Shown here: piece by piece, positions 17,250 to 25,669 of the stretch
How positions within the stretch are numbered: the stretch's first letter is position 1
Layout: the number at the start of each line of letters is the position of its first letter
Assembly (NCBI RefSeq): GCF_022213065.1
Contig: NZ_JAKLJA010000051.1
Location: 1 to 41,261, forward strand
DNA: 41,261 bases
Direction of reading: 5' to 3'
From: Paraburkholderia tagetis
GTDB taxonomy: Bacteria; Pseudomonadota; Gammaproteobacteria; Burkholderiales; Burkholderiaceae
Notes under the pieces: model-generated
The model's input: the letters and a program-made list of their open reading frames with translations, nothing else
The model's database searches: none
What the model was told of the DNA's origin: nothing
Position numbers and translations under genes: made by a program

Positions 17250-19769
17250 TCAGGGAAGGGCGAAGGATGCGGGGTAACCGCGCGCCAGGTATGCGCTCAG
17301 CAGCTCCGCCGGTTGCGGCCGTGCAAGGAGATAGCCTTGCGCTTGATGGCAACCCACTTGCCTGAGGAAGTCCAACTGCTCAGGCGTCTCGACGCCTTCC
17401 ATGACCACGTTGAGCCCGAGCGCGCGGCCCATCGCAACGGCCGCGCGTATGATCGCGCGATCCGACCGGTGTGCGTCGCTGCTAGCCAGAAACGAGCGGT
17501 CGATCTTCAATGTATCGACGGGTAGGTCCCGCAGATAGGCGAGGGACGAGTATCCCGTGCCGAAGTCGTCGATGGCGAGGCCGACTTTGCGCGCCACCAG
17601 TTCCCGCAGCAGCGAGCCGATTTCGTCGCGGGTATTCATTGCCATGCTTTCGAGCAGTTCGAGCTGGAGCCGTTCCGCCGGCAGCGCGGTCTCGCTGAGA
17701 ATCGTGCTCAGATCGCTCAGAAACGTGTCGGTGACGCACTGACGTGCCGAGAGATTGACCGCGATGCGCCCGAACTCGAGGCCGGCATCGAGCCAGGCGC
17801 GCGCCTGCCGGCAGGCCTCGCGCAGCACCCAGCGACCGAGCGGCACGATCAGGGAGGACTGCTCGGCGACGGAAATGAATTCGCCTGGCGACACGATCCC
17901 GCGCTGCGGATGACGCCAGCGCAGCAAGGCTTCGATACCGACGATGCAGCCCGTCGCGAGATCGTACTGGGGCTGGTAAAACAGGCAGAATTCGTCCTGC
18001 TCCAGCGCGCGATGCAACTCGCCCAATATCTCTAGTTGCGCCATTGCCGACGACGTCATGCCGCTTTCGAAAAACTGAAATGCATTGCGGCCCCGGTGCT
18101 TCGCGCCGTACATCGCCTGGTCTGCGCGCATCATCAATTGCGCGGCCTCCGTGCCGTCGTCCGGGTAGATGCTGATCCCGATGCTCGGCGTCGTGAAGAC
18201 CTCGCGGCCGTCCACGTGGATCGCGTCGCCCACGGAATCGAGGATCGAACGCGCAAGACGGCCCACGTCGCGGATGTCGTTGAAGTCCTCCAGCAAAAGT
18301 GCGAATTCGTCGCCGCCTAGCCGCGCGACAGTGTCGCTTGCGCGCAGCCGCTCGCGCAGCCGCGTGGCAACCACCTTGAGTACTGCGTCGCCTGTGTTGT
18401 GGCCCAATGTGTCGTTGACCAGCTTGAACCGGTCGAGGTCCAGGTACATGACGGCGAACTTGCGCTCGCTGGGTTGCGCGTGGATGATTGCCCGTTCGAG
18501 CCGCTCTTCGAACAGCACGCGGTTCGCGAGGCCGGTCAGTACGTCGTGCGTCGCGAGGTAGCGCAGGCGCTCCTCGGTCTGGCGGCGCTGCGTGATATCG
18601 GAAAAGATGCCGGCGTAGTGCGAGATGTCGCCTTCGTCGTCGCGAATGCTCGTGATGGTCAAATATTCGAGATACAGCTCGCCGCTCTTGCGGCGGTTCC
18701 ATATTTCCCCTTGCCAGTGACCGTGGGCCTCGAGAGCGTGCCACAGGTTCTCGTAGAAAGCGGCGCTCTGGTGGCCCGAATTCAACAGACTCGGATCGCG
18801 CCCGACGACATCCTCTTCGGTGTAGCCGGTGAGGCGCGTGAACGCCTGGTTCACGCGCTCGATTTTTGCGTTGCGGTCAGTGACCATGATGCCTTCGAGC
18901 GCAGACTCGAACACGCGCTCGGCCATGCGCAGACTGAACCGCGCCCGGCCGAGCGCCTCGTCGCGCTCGCGTAGCGCGCCTTGCAGTTCGCTCACGTACT
19001 CGCCTTCGATGTTCTGCAGGATGTCCGCGAAACTCAGCAGGCCGGCGAGCAAACCGCTGGCGTCGCGCACGCCGATATGGCGGATATGCTGACGCACCAT
19101 ATGGTGCTGCGCGGCATACAGGCTGTGGGTGGCAGGGAGCGTTTGCAGCGGGCGGCTTGCGTGATCACCGGCTGCGCCGCTCAGCGCCGCGTTGGCAATC
19201 AGCCGGACTACGTCGCGTTCGGTCAGGATGCCATGCTCGCCGCAACCGTATTCCACGACGATCGCATCGAGCCGGCGAGCCCGCATGAGTGCGATTGCGT
19301 TGCGCAAGGGTCGATGCGCCGGTACGACGACAAGCGGCCGCACGTGAATCGCTTCGATCGGCTTCAGGCGCAGGAAGAACTCGGCGCCCTGGTTGACGAC
19401 CACGTCGGTCTGCGTCAGAACGCCGATGCATGCGCCATCGCGGACTACGCCGAAATGGCGGATGCCCGACTGCTTGAAGCGGACGGCCGCTTCGCCGAGC
19501 GATGTGCTGGCGTCCAGCGTGAGCAGCGGCGCGCTCATGACAACGCTGATCGGGCGAGCGAGTTCTTCGGCATCGCCGCTCAAGGCTAACGCGTCCTGTT
19601 CGGTCCAGATGCCGATGGCAGCCCCATCTTCCATCACGACGACGTAGCTGCAGCGTTCGGCAAAAATTCGCTGTGCGACCTCGCGAACCGTGGTCCTTGG
19701 AGCGCACGTCAGCATGGGGCGCGTGATCAGACGGGAGATGGGGATGGCGTAGCTGCTCGTATGAATCAT
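17250..19769 (-). CDS. CBS-PAS-GGDEF-EAL cyclic-di-GMP signalling protein
   Basis: This 839-residue soluble protein has four CBS-like segments in the first 250 residues (two Bateman modules). A PAS domain with PAC (about 280-400) follows. Then comes a GGDEF domain with an intact GGDEF at 485-489 and an RxxD inhibitory site at 476-479. The last part is an EAL domain with EAL at 613-615, NLSARQ, DDFGTGYSS and EGVET. Both catalytic domains keep their key residues, so it may make or degrade cyclic-di-GMP. CBS pairs often bind adenine nucleotides, which would couple the output to energy state. It stands alone, between the cupin gene and the NO module. Confidence 0.93.
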   Translation of the reverse strand: MIHTSSYAIPISRLITRPMLTCAPRTTVREVAQRIFAERCSYVVVMEDGAAIGIWTEQDALALSGDAEELARPISVVMSAPLLTLDASTSLGEAAVRFKQSGIRHFGVVRDGACIGVLTQTDVVVNQGAEFFLRLKPIEAIHVRPLVVVPAHRPLRNAIALMRARRLDAIVVEYGCGEHGILTERDVVRLIANAALSGAAGDHASRPLQTLPATHSLYAAQHHMVRQHIRHIGVRDASGLLAGLLSFADILQNIEGEYVSELQGALRERDEALGRARFSLRMAERVFESALEGIMVTDRNAKIERVNQAFTRLTGYTEEDVVGRDPSLLNSGHQSAAFYENLWHALEAHGHWQGEIWNRRKSGELYLEYLTITSIRDDEGDISHYAGIFSDITQRRQTEERLRYLATHDVLTGLANRVLFEERLERAIIHAQPSERKFAVMYLDLDRFKLVNDTLGHNTGDAVLKVVATRLRERLRASDTVARLGGDEFALLLEDFNDIRDVGRLARSILDSVGDAIHVDGREVFTTPSIGISIYPDDGTEAAQLMMRADQAMYGAKHRGRNAFQFFESGMTSSAMAQLEILGELHRALEQDEFCLFYQPQYDLATGCIVGIEALLRWRHPQRGIVSPGEFISVAEQSSLIVPLGRWVLREACRQARAWLDAGLEFGRIAVNLSARQCVTDTFLSDLSTILSETALPAERLQLELLESMAMNTRDEIGSLLRELVARKVGLAIDDFGTGYSSLAYLRDLPVDTLKIDRSFLASSDAHRSDRAIIRAAVAMGRALGLNVVMEGVETPEQLDFLRQVGCHQAQGYLLARPQPAELLSAYLARGYPASFALP

Positions 19770-19978
19770 GCTCGAACCTGAGGCGGTGGACCTTCATGCG
19801 TGCGTGCGCGACCGCTGTGCGGCGGGGCGGCCAGGGTCGGTACGCGGTCAATCGTGACGGCTTAGCGGACGTTGCGGCTTCGAACTGGAGTGTCAAAACG
19901 CCGCATGGCGCGTTCCGGGCTTCGCGCGTGAGCAGCCTGAAGGCAAGGTTCGCGCGCGAAGGGCGGGGCGCCTTTCAG

Positions 19979-20242
19979 TCAGTCGACCGCCGTCTCCGGC
20001 TTGCCAATCAGCACGTGCCACAGGTTCATGGCGTCCTTTTCGCCGCGCCACCAGAACCTGTCCGGCAGCTCGGCAACAAACTCTTCGAGCAACGGTTCGG
20101 GGTTGTGGTCCGACACGAGTTCGAGCGCCTGACCGGGGGCCAGTCCCGCAAACGTGTCGAACACCATGGAGTGGCGCTCGAGTGGATCAGCAGTGCCAAC
20201 GTCGACGACGATCACGGCGGCGGGGATTGCCATGGTAGACAT
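19979..20242 (-). CDS. DUF2249 domain protein downstream of norB
   Basis: This 87-residue protein has the DUF2249 core: VDVGTADPLERHSMVFDTF, then LAPGQALELVSDHNPEPLL, ending in a Trp-rich strand. I chose the start MSTMAIPAAV, preceded by GGAG; the frame extends 18 codons further without support. DUF2249 proteins often accompany NO reductases, hemerythrins and Fnr-type regulators. Their function is not established; a redox or metal-handling role is a guess. It follows norB on the same strand after 119 bp and probably shares its transcript. Confidence 0.8.
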   Translation of the reverse strand: MSTMAIPAAVIVVDVGTADPLERHSMVFDTFAGLAPGQALELVSDHNPEPLLEEFVAELPDRFWWRGEKDAMNLWHVLIGKPETAVD

Positions 20243-20361
20243 GTTCGTACTCCAGAACGAAACGACAAACACAATGGGACGAGCAACAAACATCAAGGCG
20301 CAGGCCAGTGAAGCAACCCACGAGCGGTGTCACTCATCATGGCGGGCGGTCAATGTGACGC

Positions 20362-22689
20362 TCATAACGGCCTCGCAGGCGTGACGGTAGACGACGGCTC
20401 GACGGCGCGGGCTGCCCTGTGCTGGGCGAGGAGCTTGGTCATGAAGTCCCAGGCCATCAAGAGGGCGCCTGCGGCGAACACGATGTCGCCCGGCATGCGC
20501 ATCCACTGCCAGAAGATAGTGGTGTTGTAGAAGGCGAGACTTCGAGCATAGGCATAGCCGTGCGTGTAGACGGCGAGCAACTGCGGCCAGCCTACCGGGT
20601 AGAAGTTCATCACGATCCACATCACAAGACCGGCGTTGTAGAGCCAGAATGCCCACACCCCGCACCGGTCGCTCCAGGGGCGATTGCCGTTGAGATAGCG
20701 CAGCACCATGTAGAGCAGGCCGATTGCGAGCAGGCCGAAAGCTCCAAAGAGCGACGTATGTGCATGATTCAGCGTGAGGAAGGTGCCGTGCTCGTAGTAA
20801 TTGACCAGTGGCGCGTTGAGCGTGCCGCCGCCGAACACCCCTGCGCCCACGAAGTTCCAGAATGCCGAGCCGAGGATGTAAAGATAGGCAAGCCGGTACG
20901 GAAACTCGCTTTCATGCCGGATGTGACGCTGCTGCTCGATGGCTTCCAGCACCAGCAGGAAGAGCGGCAGGACCTCGATGAACGAGAACATGCTGCCCAC
21001 GCCCACCCAGAGTCCGGGTTCTCCCGCCCAGTACATATGATGGCCCGTGCCCAGTACCCCACCGATCAGAATCAGGATCCACTCGAACAACACGGCACGT
21101 TCGACCATCTGCCGTGACACGAGCCCCAGCGCCATCAGGAAGTAGCCGGTCACCGCTGCCGTGAACAACTCGAAGGCCAGTTCCACCCAGAGGTGCACCA
21201 CCCACCAGCGCCAGAAGTCGGTAATCGAAAACGACGGATTGGGTGTGCCGAGCGGAATCATGCCGAACACATAGAGCACCGTAACGCTCAGCGTGCTGAC
21301 CCACAGCAGGTGCTCGATCCGGAACAGGCCGTAGAGCGACCCGCCACTTTGCCTGAACAGCGTCCTGAGCGTCGGCCAGAATGCGCGCAGCAACACCAGG
21401 CACCAGACGATCAAACCGACGAAGAAGAGGATTTGCCAGAAGCGGCCGAGCTCGAGGTAAGACAGTCCCTGGTTGCCGAACCAGAACCAGTGCGCGCGGA
21501 TCAGGCCCATTACTCCGAGATAGTCGCCGAGCAGGGCGCCCGCCACGATCACCACCAGTACCCAGAAAATCACGTTGACCAGGGTCCGCTGTCCTGCCGG
21601 CTCACGCTTGCCGATCAGCGGCGCCAGGAAGAGGCCGGCACCGATCCAGCTCACGCCGATCCAGACAATCGGCGCCTGCAGGTGCACACTGCGCAACGCT
21701 GCAAACGGCAACCACCTGTCGACCTGGATGCCATAGAAGCTTGATCGATCGGTGTAGTAGTGCGCCATGATCGAACCCGCGAGAATCTGCACCAGCAGGA
21801 CGCCAGCCACCACGAGGAAATACTTCCACAGCGCGCGCTGACTGGGCGTGGGCTCCGTGAAGCCCCGCAGCACCGGCTCGAACGTTTCGTTACCGGCCTT
21901 CGGCTCGATCCAGAGGCGGAAGATCATCAGGATTGCGCCGATGGCGAAAAAAATCAGCACGAAGGACGCCCAGGTCCATTCGAAGGTCGCGGCGGTGGGG
22001 GCATTGCCGACCAGTGGCTCGGCCGGCCAGTTGACGGTCCACGAGTAGTCCTTGCCGGGGCGCCGTGCAACGGTCGTGAGCGAAGAATAGAGCAGGAAAT
22101 TCGCCGTCTGTGCCGCGCTGGAGGTGTCGAGCGCACGCGCTCCCGTGTACCCTTGCGCGAAATTGTCACTGAGCAGCGCCGTGCTGATGCGTTGTTGCAG
22201 GGTCTTGATCGCATGTGCCACCTCGCCGGGCAGCACGACATGTTGCTGGCTCAGATCGATGCCCTGGAGTTGCGTCTGCATGGCACGTGTGATGCCTGCC
22301 TGCTGATCGGACGTTAGGATATCGAATGATTTGCCGTAGCGCGATAACGCCAGGTTGTTCTGGACTTCCTTCGCCAGCTGGACAAGGTACTCGGCAGTAA
22401 AGTCCTCGCCAAAGTAGGAACCCATGCCGTACAGACTGCCGTAGTCCATCAGGTCGGCTTTCTGGAAACCCGACTTGCCGGCGACGATGTCGGCATAACT
22501 CATCACCACGGCACCATCCGCCGCGACGAACTGCTGCGGTAACGGCGCCGCCTGCTCATAGGTGGCACGCGTGGCTACCACCATGCCTGCCCAGCAGAGC
22601 GCGGTGACAACGAGAAGGATCCAGATCAGCACCCGGCTGGTGCGGTCCTGCGGACAACTATTGCCCGCTGAGAGCGTTTTTGTATTCAT
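20362..22689 (-). CDS. norB: Quinol-dependent nitric oxide reductase (qNOR)
   Basis: This 775-residue single-subunit enzyme reduces NO to N2O with electrons from quinol. The N-terminal helix and a NorC-like periplasmic part (including YADIVAGKSGFQKADLMDYGSLYGMGSYFGEDFTAEYL) are fused to a NorB-type core of about twelve helices. Conserved heme and FeB histidines sit in RSVHLQAPIVW, WWVVHLWVELAFE, GTGHHMYWAGEP and TLNHAHTSLFGAFG. Glutamates of the catalytic region are also visible. It is divergent from nsrR, and the shared promoter region carries NsrR-like and Fnr-like sites. No nitrite reductase genes are nearby, which suggests NO detoxification rather than full denitrification. Confidence 0.95.
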   Translation of the reverse strand: MNTKTLSAGNSCPQDRTSRVLIWILLVVTALCWAGMVVATRATYEQAAPLPQQFVAADGAVVMSYADIVAGKSGFQKADLMDYGSLYGMGSYFGEDFTAEYLVQLAKEVQNNLALSRYGKSFDILTSDQQAGITRAMQTQLQGIDLSQQHVVLPGEVAHAIKTLQQRISTALLSDNFAQGYTGARALDTSSAAQTANFLLYSSLTTVARRPGKDYSWTVNWPAEPLVGNAPTAATFEWTWASFVLIFFAIGAILMIFRLWIEPKAGNETFEPVLRGFTEPTPSQRALWKYFLVVAGVLLVQILAGSIMAHYYTDRSSFYGIQVDRWLPFAALRSVHLQAPIVWIGVSWIGAGLFLAPLIGKREPAGQRTLVNVIFWVLVVIVAGALLGDYLGVMGLIRAHWFWFGNQGLSYLELGRFWQILFFVGLIVWCLVLLRAFWPTLRTLFRQSGGSLYGLFRIEHLLWVSTLSVTVLYVFGMIPLGTPNPSFSITDFWRWWVVHLWVELAFELFTAAVTGYFLMALGLVSRQMVERAVLFEWILILIGGVLGTGHHMYWAGEPGLWVGVGSMFSFIEVLPLFLLVLEAIEQQRHIRHESEFPYRLAYLYILGSAFWNFVGAGVFGGGTLNAPLVNYYEHGTFLTLNHAHTSLFGAFGLLAIGLLYMVLRYLNGNRPWSDRCGVWAFWLYNAGLVMWIVMNFYPVGWPQLLAVYTHGYAYARSLAFYNTTIFWQWMRMPGDIVFAAGALLMAWDFMTKLLAQHRAARAVEPSSTVTPARPL

Positions 22690-22823
22690 GGTTGTTTTCC
22701 AACCTGCGGAAAGTTGCGTTCATCGAGCCGACGAAGGACGGTGCCAGCTCACGACGAATGAGGTGTCTTCGCGGAGGCGAAGCGGTTGTCAGTCCCGGTC
22801 GTGAATACCGGTTGTGAACACCC

Positions 22824-22895
22824 TTACGGGCCGGGACGGGGTAGCCTGCCCAGGGTGATGCAGCGCCGCACGGCTGACTGGGTCGTCAAACACAT
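22824..22895 (-). CDS. Candidate 23-codon leader ORF upstream of norB
   Basis: A short frame beginning MCLTTQSAVRRC and ending TAA is preceded by AAGGAG with six bases to the ATG, the best ribosome site in the norB leader. It lies between the inferred norB start point (about 22968) and the norB start codon. A second ATG five bases upstream is too close to the AAGGAG and gives only four codons. The frame could be a regulatory leader peptide or chance. No homologue is known to me. Confidence 0.35.
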   Translation of the reverse strand: MCLTTQSAVRRCITLGRLPRPGP

Positions 22896-22957
22896 GACAT
22901 GCTCCTTTCGAGGCCGTCGAGGAGTCGGTCCGGCACCACATCTGCCAGACCGATAAA

Positions 22958-22974
22958 ATGCATTTACAGTACAT
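22958..22974 (-). promoter_or_regulatory. NsrR-like operator at the norB promoter
   Basis: ATGCATTTACAGTACAT forms an imperfect palindrome resembling the NsrR consensus half-site ATGCATTT. The minus-strand TAAAAC (22975-22980) next to it would be the -10, placing the start point near 22968 inside this box. NO-sensitive repression of norB by the adjacent nsrR product is the natural reading. Confidence 0.65.
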
Positions 22975-23002
22975 GTTTTAGCACGTGGCGAAACCCGCGC
23001 AT

Positions 23003-23016
23003 TTAATCCAGGTCAA
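23003..23016 (-). promoter_or_regulatory. Fnr/Dnr-like box upstream of norB
   Basis: TTAATCCAGGTCAA matches the Anr/Dnr pattern TTGAY-N4-RTCAA with one mismatch. Its centre lies 41.5 bp before the start point inferred from the -10 at 22975-22980. That is the class II activation position. The Fnr-type regulator encoded at 24830 is the obvious candidate to bind. Confidence 0.6.
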
Positions 23017-23146
23017 TTGGTCGCACCAAGAGAAACGCTGCCCGTCGGTGGCATGAAGCGGGTGGTATGAAGCGACACGGACTTGTGCTGGAGATTCTTC
23101 GGATACCAAAGTTGATTGGCCAGGCGAGCCAAATTTGCAGGCGCCA

Positions 23147-23183
23147 TTGCGAATCCGGAATAAATGATGTATTTTTAATGCAT
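23147..23183 (+). promoter_or_regulatory. nsrR promoter with NsrR-like operator
   Basis: TTGCGA (23147-23152) and TATTTT (23170-23175) form a -35/-10 pair with 17-bp spacing. The palindrome ATGTATTTTTAATGCAT (23167-23183) covers the -10 and resembles the NsrR consensus. This predicts autorepression of nsrR. Confidence 0.65.
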
Positions 23184-23254
23184 GTTAAATGCTGGTCCAC
23201 GTTGAGCGGCCCCGCAACCGGGTCCAGCCAGAGCGCCTCAGGCAAGGAGTTGCC

Positions 23255-23773
23255 ATGCATCTCACCGTCTACACCGATTACACGCTCCGGGTGATGATGT
23301 ACCTTGCTCTGAAGTATCCGGATGGTGGCGTCGCGACGATCGACGAGATTGCGGGGGCTTACGGGATTTCGCGTAATCACCTGACGAAAATAATCCACGA
23401 ACTCAGTCAGGTCGGCCTCATCGAGACGGCGCGTGGCCGGGCCGGTGGCGCCCGCCTGGCGCGCGCGCCCGGGGAGATTTCGGTGGGAGAAATCGTGCGT
23501 GTCGCCGAGAAGGACTTCTCCGTCGTGCGTTGCCACGACATGAGCGTCGCGCACGACTGCGCGATTTTTCCCGCCTGCAATCTCAGGCGCAGGTTGTACA
23601 GGGCGGTCGATGCCTTTCTCCATGAACTTGACACCATGACGTTGCGGGAGGCCATTGCTGCGCCCACCGTTGCGGCTTCTGTTCTGGGCGTGGCCGGTGA
23701 TCGCGAACGGGTACCGGTGGCGGTGTCGCGATCGCACGGCGGCACGAGGCACCGGGCAGGAGTCATGTCATGA
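23255..23773 (+). CDS. nsrR: Rrf2 family NO-sensing repressor NsrR
   Basis: This 172-residue regulator begins MHLTVYTDYTLRVMMYLAL, the NsrR-type Rrf2 start. A winged helix (YGISRNHLTKIIHELSQVGLIETARGRAGG) follows, then three cysteines at about 93, 102 and 108 that would hold the NO-sensitive Fe-S cluster. AAGGAG five bases before the ATG at 23255 decides the start; an upstream in-frame ATG has no such site. The C-terminal tail after about residue 140 is longer than in many NsrR proteins. It is divergent from norB and overlaps the nnrS remnant (ATGA), so it heads an NO-response operon. Confidence 0.93.
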   Translation: MHLTVYTDYTLRVMMYLALKYPDGGVATIDEIAGAYGISRNHLTKIIHELSQVGLIETARGRAGGARLARAPGEISVGEIVRVAEKDFSVVRCHDMSVAHDCAIFPACNLRRRLYRAVDAFLHELDTMTLREAIAAPTVAASVLGVAGDRERVPVAVSRSHGGTRHRAGVMS

Positions 23774-23910
23774 AAACACCTCTCCCGCATCGTTTTTCTT
23801 TCGAGCCACCGGCATTGGAGTTGCCCGTCCTGAGACTCGGCTTCCAGCCATTTATCTCGGCGGCGCGCTGTTCGGTGTGCTCGCCATGCCGGGATGCGAG
23901 CACAAAATGA
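23770..23910 (+). pseudogene. nnrS: Frameshifted, truncated nnrS remnant
   Basis: The ATG overlaps the nsrR stop (ATGA) and is preceded by AGGAG. The first 28 residues end ELPVLRLGFQPF, the N-terminal signature of NnrS, a heme- and copper-containing membrane protein of NO metabolism. In the next frame the sequence continues YLGGALFGVLAMP, which completes the usual first helix. One T therefore seems lost from the run at 23851-23853. After AMP the family similarity stops, so the remaining roughly 350-400 codons are deleted. The shifted frame ends at TGA 23908-23910, overlapping the hemerythrin start. Confidence 0.75.
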
Positions 23911-24467
23911 AGTCCGACAGCTTATTGATCAAACCCGCACCTTCTTTCGACGAACCCGTTGAAATGCTGAAGGCGTGTCATGAACGCATCGCTGCGCAAT
24001 GCACGACGCTTGGGAAACTTGCGGCACACTTGCCTTCGCACGGCGCGGACGTGCAGGCGCAGCAGGCAGCCCGAAACATCATGCGTTATTTCGACATCGC
24101 AGGGCCACATCATCATGCCGACGAGGAACAGGATCTCTTTCCGCTGTTGATCGAGGCCAGTGAGCGCCTGCACTCGCCAGTGGGTGAACGAATTGCCTCC
24201 CTGCTTGACGAGCATCGGGTGCTGGAGACGTCGTGGGCGCATTTGCGCACGGTACTCGCCGACATTGCCGAAGGGAGAACAAGGCTGCTCGAACCGGTCC
24301 AGGTGGCCGATTTTGTCGGCGCTTACCGCAGCCACATCGCTCTTGAGGAACGTGAGATTTTCCCGTTTGCTCAAGCATGCCTCGATCGACAGCAACTGGC
24401 GAGGCTAAGCGCGGCCATGGTGGCCCGTCGCACCATTAGCACCACTAGCACCATTACGCCGCAGTGA
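23907..24467 (+). CDS. Hemerythrin domain protein
   Basis: This 186-residue cytoplasmic protein has an HHE/hemerythrin four-helix bundle. Probable di-iron ligands lie in KACHERIA (about residue 25), GPHHHADEEQDLFPLL (68-74), LLDEHRVLE (about 103) and YRSHIALEEREIFP (143-147). I start it at the ATG 23907, which overlaps the stop of the nnrS remnant; the same frame runs upstream only through the broken nnrS. Hemerythrin proteins beside norB and nsrR bind NO or O2 or protect Fe-S clusters (YtfE/RIC-like), but this one lacks the N-terminal ScdA domain. Confidence 0.87.
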   Translation: MKSDSLLIKPAPSFDEPVEMLKACHERIAAQCTTLGKLAAHLPSHGADVQAQQAARNIMRYFDIAGPHHHADEEQDLFPLLIEASERLHSPVGERIASLLDEHRVLETSWAHLRTVLADIAEGRTRLLEPVQVADFVGAYRSHIALEEREIFPFAQACLDRQQLARLSAAMVARRTISTTSTITPQ

Positions 24468-24503
24468 CGGCCACAACCAACCGCCTTTTCAGGAGCAACG
24501 GCC

Positions 24504-24773
24504 ATGCAAAATCCAGCAGACGTCCTTCCGATTTTTTCCGAACCGCACGCCTTCGACGCACGCGGCGTTGCCAGGCGTTTCCGTCACGCGGCCATTTTCG
24601 GCGCGCTCAATGCACTGGAGCCCGGCGAGGTGATGCGTTTTGTCAACGACCATGACCCGCTGCCGCTTCTCGCACAGATCGAGCAGCACTTCGGGCCACG
24701 CGTGGACATCGGATATGTTGCCCGCGAGCCGGGCAACATCGTGATCGACTTTACGGTGAAGGCCCCGGATTGA
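24504..24773 (+). CDS. DUF2249 domain protein
   Basis: This 89-residue DUF2249 protein has the core FDARGVARRFRHAAIFGALNAL, EPGEVMRFVNDHDPLPLLAQI and a closing beta strand ending IVIDFTV. AGGAG lies eight bases before the ATG. It is the second DUF2249 gene of the NO module; the first follows norB. It lies 36 bp after the hemerythrin gene and 56 bp before the Fnr-type gene. The family often sits with hemerythrins and NO reductases; its role is unknown. Confidence 0.85.
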   Translation: MQNPADVLPIFSEPHAFDARGVARRFRHAAIFGALNALEPGEVMRFVNDHDPLPLLAQIEQHFGPRVDIGYVAREPGNIVIDFTVKAPD

Positions 24774-24829
24774 AATGTCGGCCAAAGCCGGGCATCCGTT
24801 CAGTTGGATATTCATGAGCAGAGGGAAGC

Positions 24830-25669
24830 ATGTTGACCACAACCGTTACCGGGAGAAGCGCCACTTCTGTTCCTTTTCGCGCGTTGCCTGCGCAGCCGGG
24901 CGACCAGGGGGCGCGGATGATGAATTTCGGCTGCAAAACCTGCGCAATGGCGGGACTGTGCACCCATAGCCGCATTGACACCGCGACCCGTGAGCGGATC
25001 AACGATGCCGTCCAGTGCGTGCGCACCGTTCATCGCGGCCACGCGTTGTACCGACCCGGCGACGCGTTCCGGAGCATCTATGCGATCCGCACGGGGTCGT
25101 TCAAGACCGTGGTCATGCATCGCGAAGGGCGCGAGCAGGTCACGGGTTTTGGCATCATTGGAGACACACTTGGCATCGATGGCATTGCCAATGGCAGGCA
25201 TAGCTGCGAGGCGGTCGCGCTGGAAGATAGCTCCGTGTGCGTGATGCCGTTCGATTTGCTCGAAGTGCTGTGCCGGGAAGTGAGCGCAATTCAGCACCAT
25301 GTGCACCGGATGCTGGGTGCCGAGATCGTGCGTGAGTCCACCCTCATGATGCTGCTCGGCACCATGACAGCGGAGCAGCGGGTGGCCTTCTTTTTCGCCG
25401 ACCTGTCGCGGCGCTGGCAGGCGCGCGGCTACTCCGCTGCTGTATTTACGCTGAAGATGACACGCGAGGAAATCGGCTGCTACCTCGGACTGAAGCTCGA
25501 AACAGTCAGCCGGACAGTAACGAAATTGCAGCGGCGTCAGTTGATTTACGCGTGTGGCAAGGATCTCAGGATTCTTGATATTGACGGTTTGCGAGAGCTG
25601 GCGACGGACGTTGCCCCTGCTCCCTTCCGGGGGCAACCGCACCAGCAGGCATACGGGCTGCGTGCCTGA
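24830..25669 (+). CDS. Crp/Fnr family oxygen-sensing regulator
   Basis: This 279-residue protein carries FNR-type cluster cysteines: CKTCAMAGLC near the N-terminus (about residues 35, 38 and 44) and a fourth in GRHSCEAV (about 126). A cyclic-nucleotide-fold beta barrel and a C-terminal winged helix follow. The recognition helix reads LKLETVSRTVTKLQ, with the E..SR pattern that reads TTGAT half-sites. It is therefore a probable Fe-S activator for low oxygen. A TTAAT-N4-GTCAA site upstream of norB is a plausible target. It is the last gene of the nsrR-side operon. Confidence 0.9.
   Translation: MLTTTVTGRSATSVPFRALPAQPGDQGARMMNFGCKTCAMAGLCTHSRIDTATRERINDAVQCVRTVHRGHALYRPGDAFRSIYAIRTGSFKTVVMHREGREQVTGFGIIGDTLGIDGIANGRHSCEAVALEDSSVCVMPFDLLEVLCREVSAIQHHVHRMLGAEIVRESTLMMLLGTMTAEQRVAFFFADLSRRWQARGYSAAVFTLKMTREEIGCYLGLKLETVSRTVTKLQRRQLIYACGKDLRILDIDGLRELATDVAPAPFRGQPHQQAYGLRA

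Noticed and set aside
23655..23906. 84-codon N-terminal extension of the hemerythrin frame
   Set aside because: It reads out-of-frame through nsrR and then the broken nnrS, so it is not part of the hemerythrin protein.
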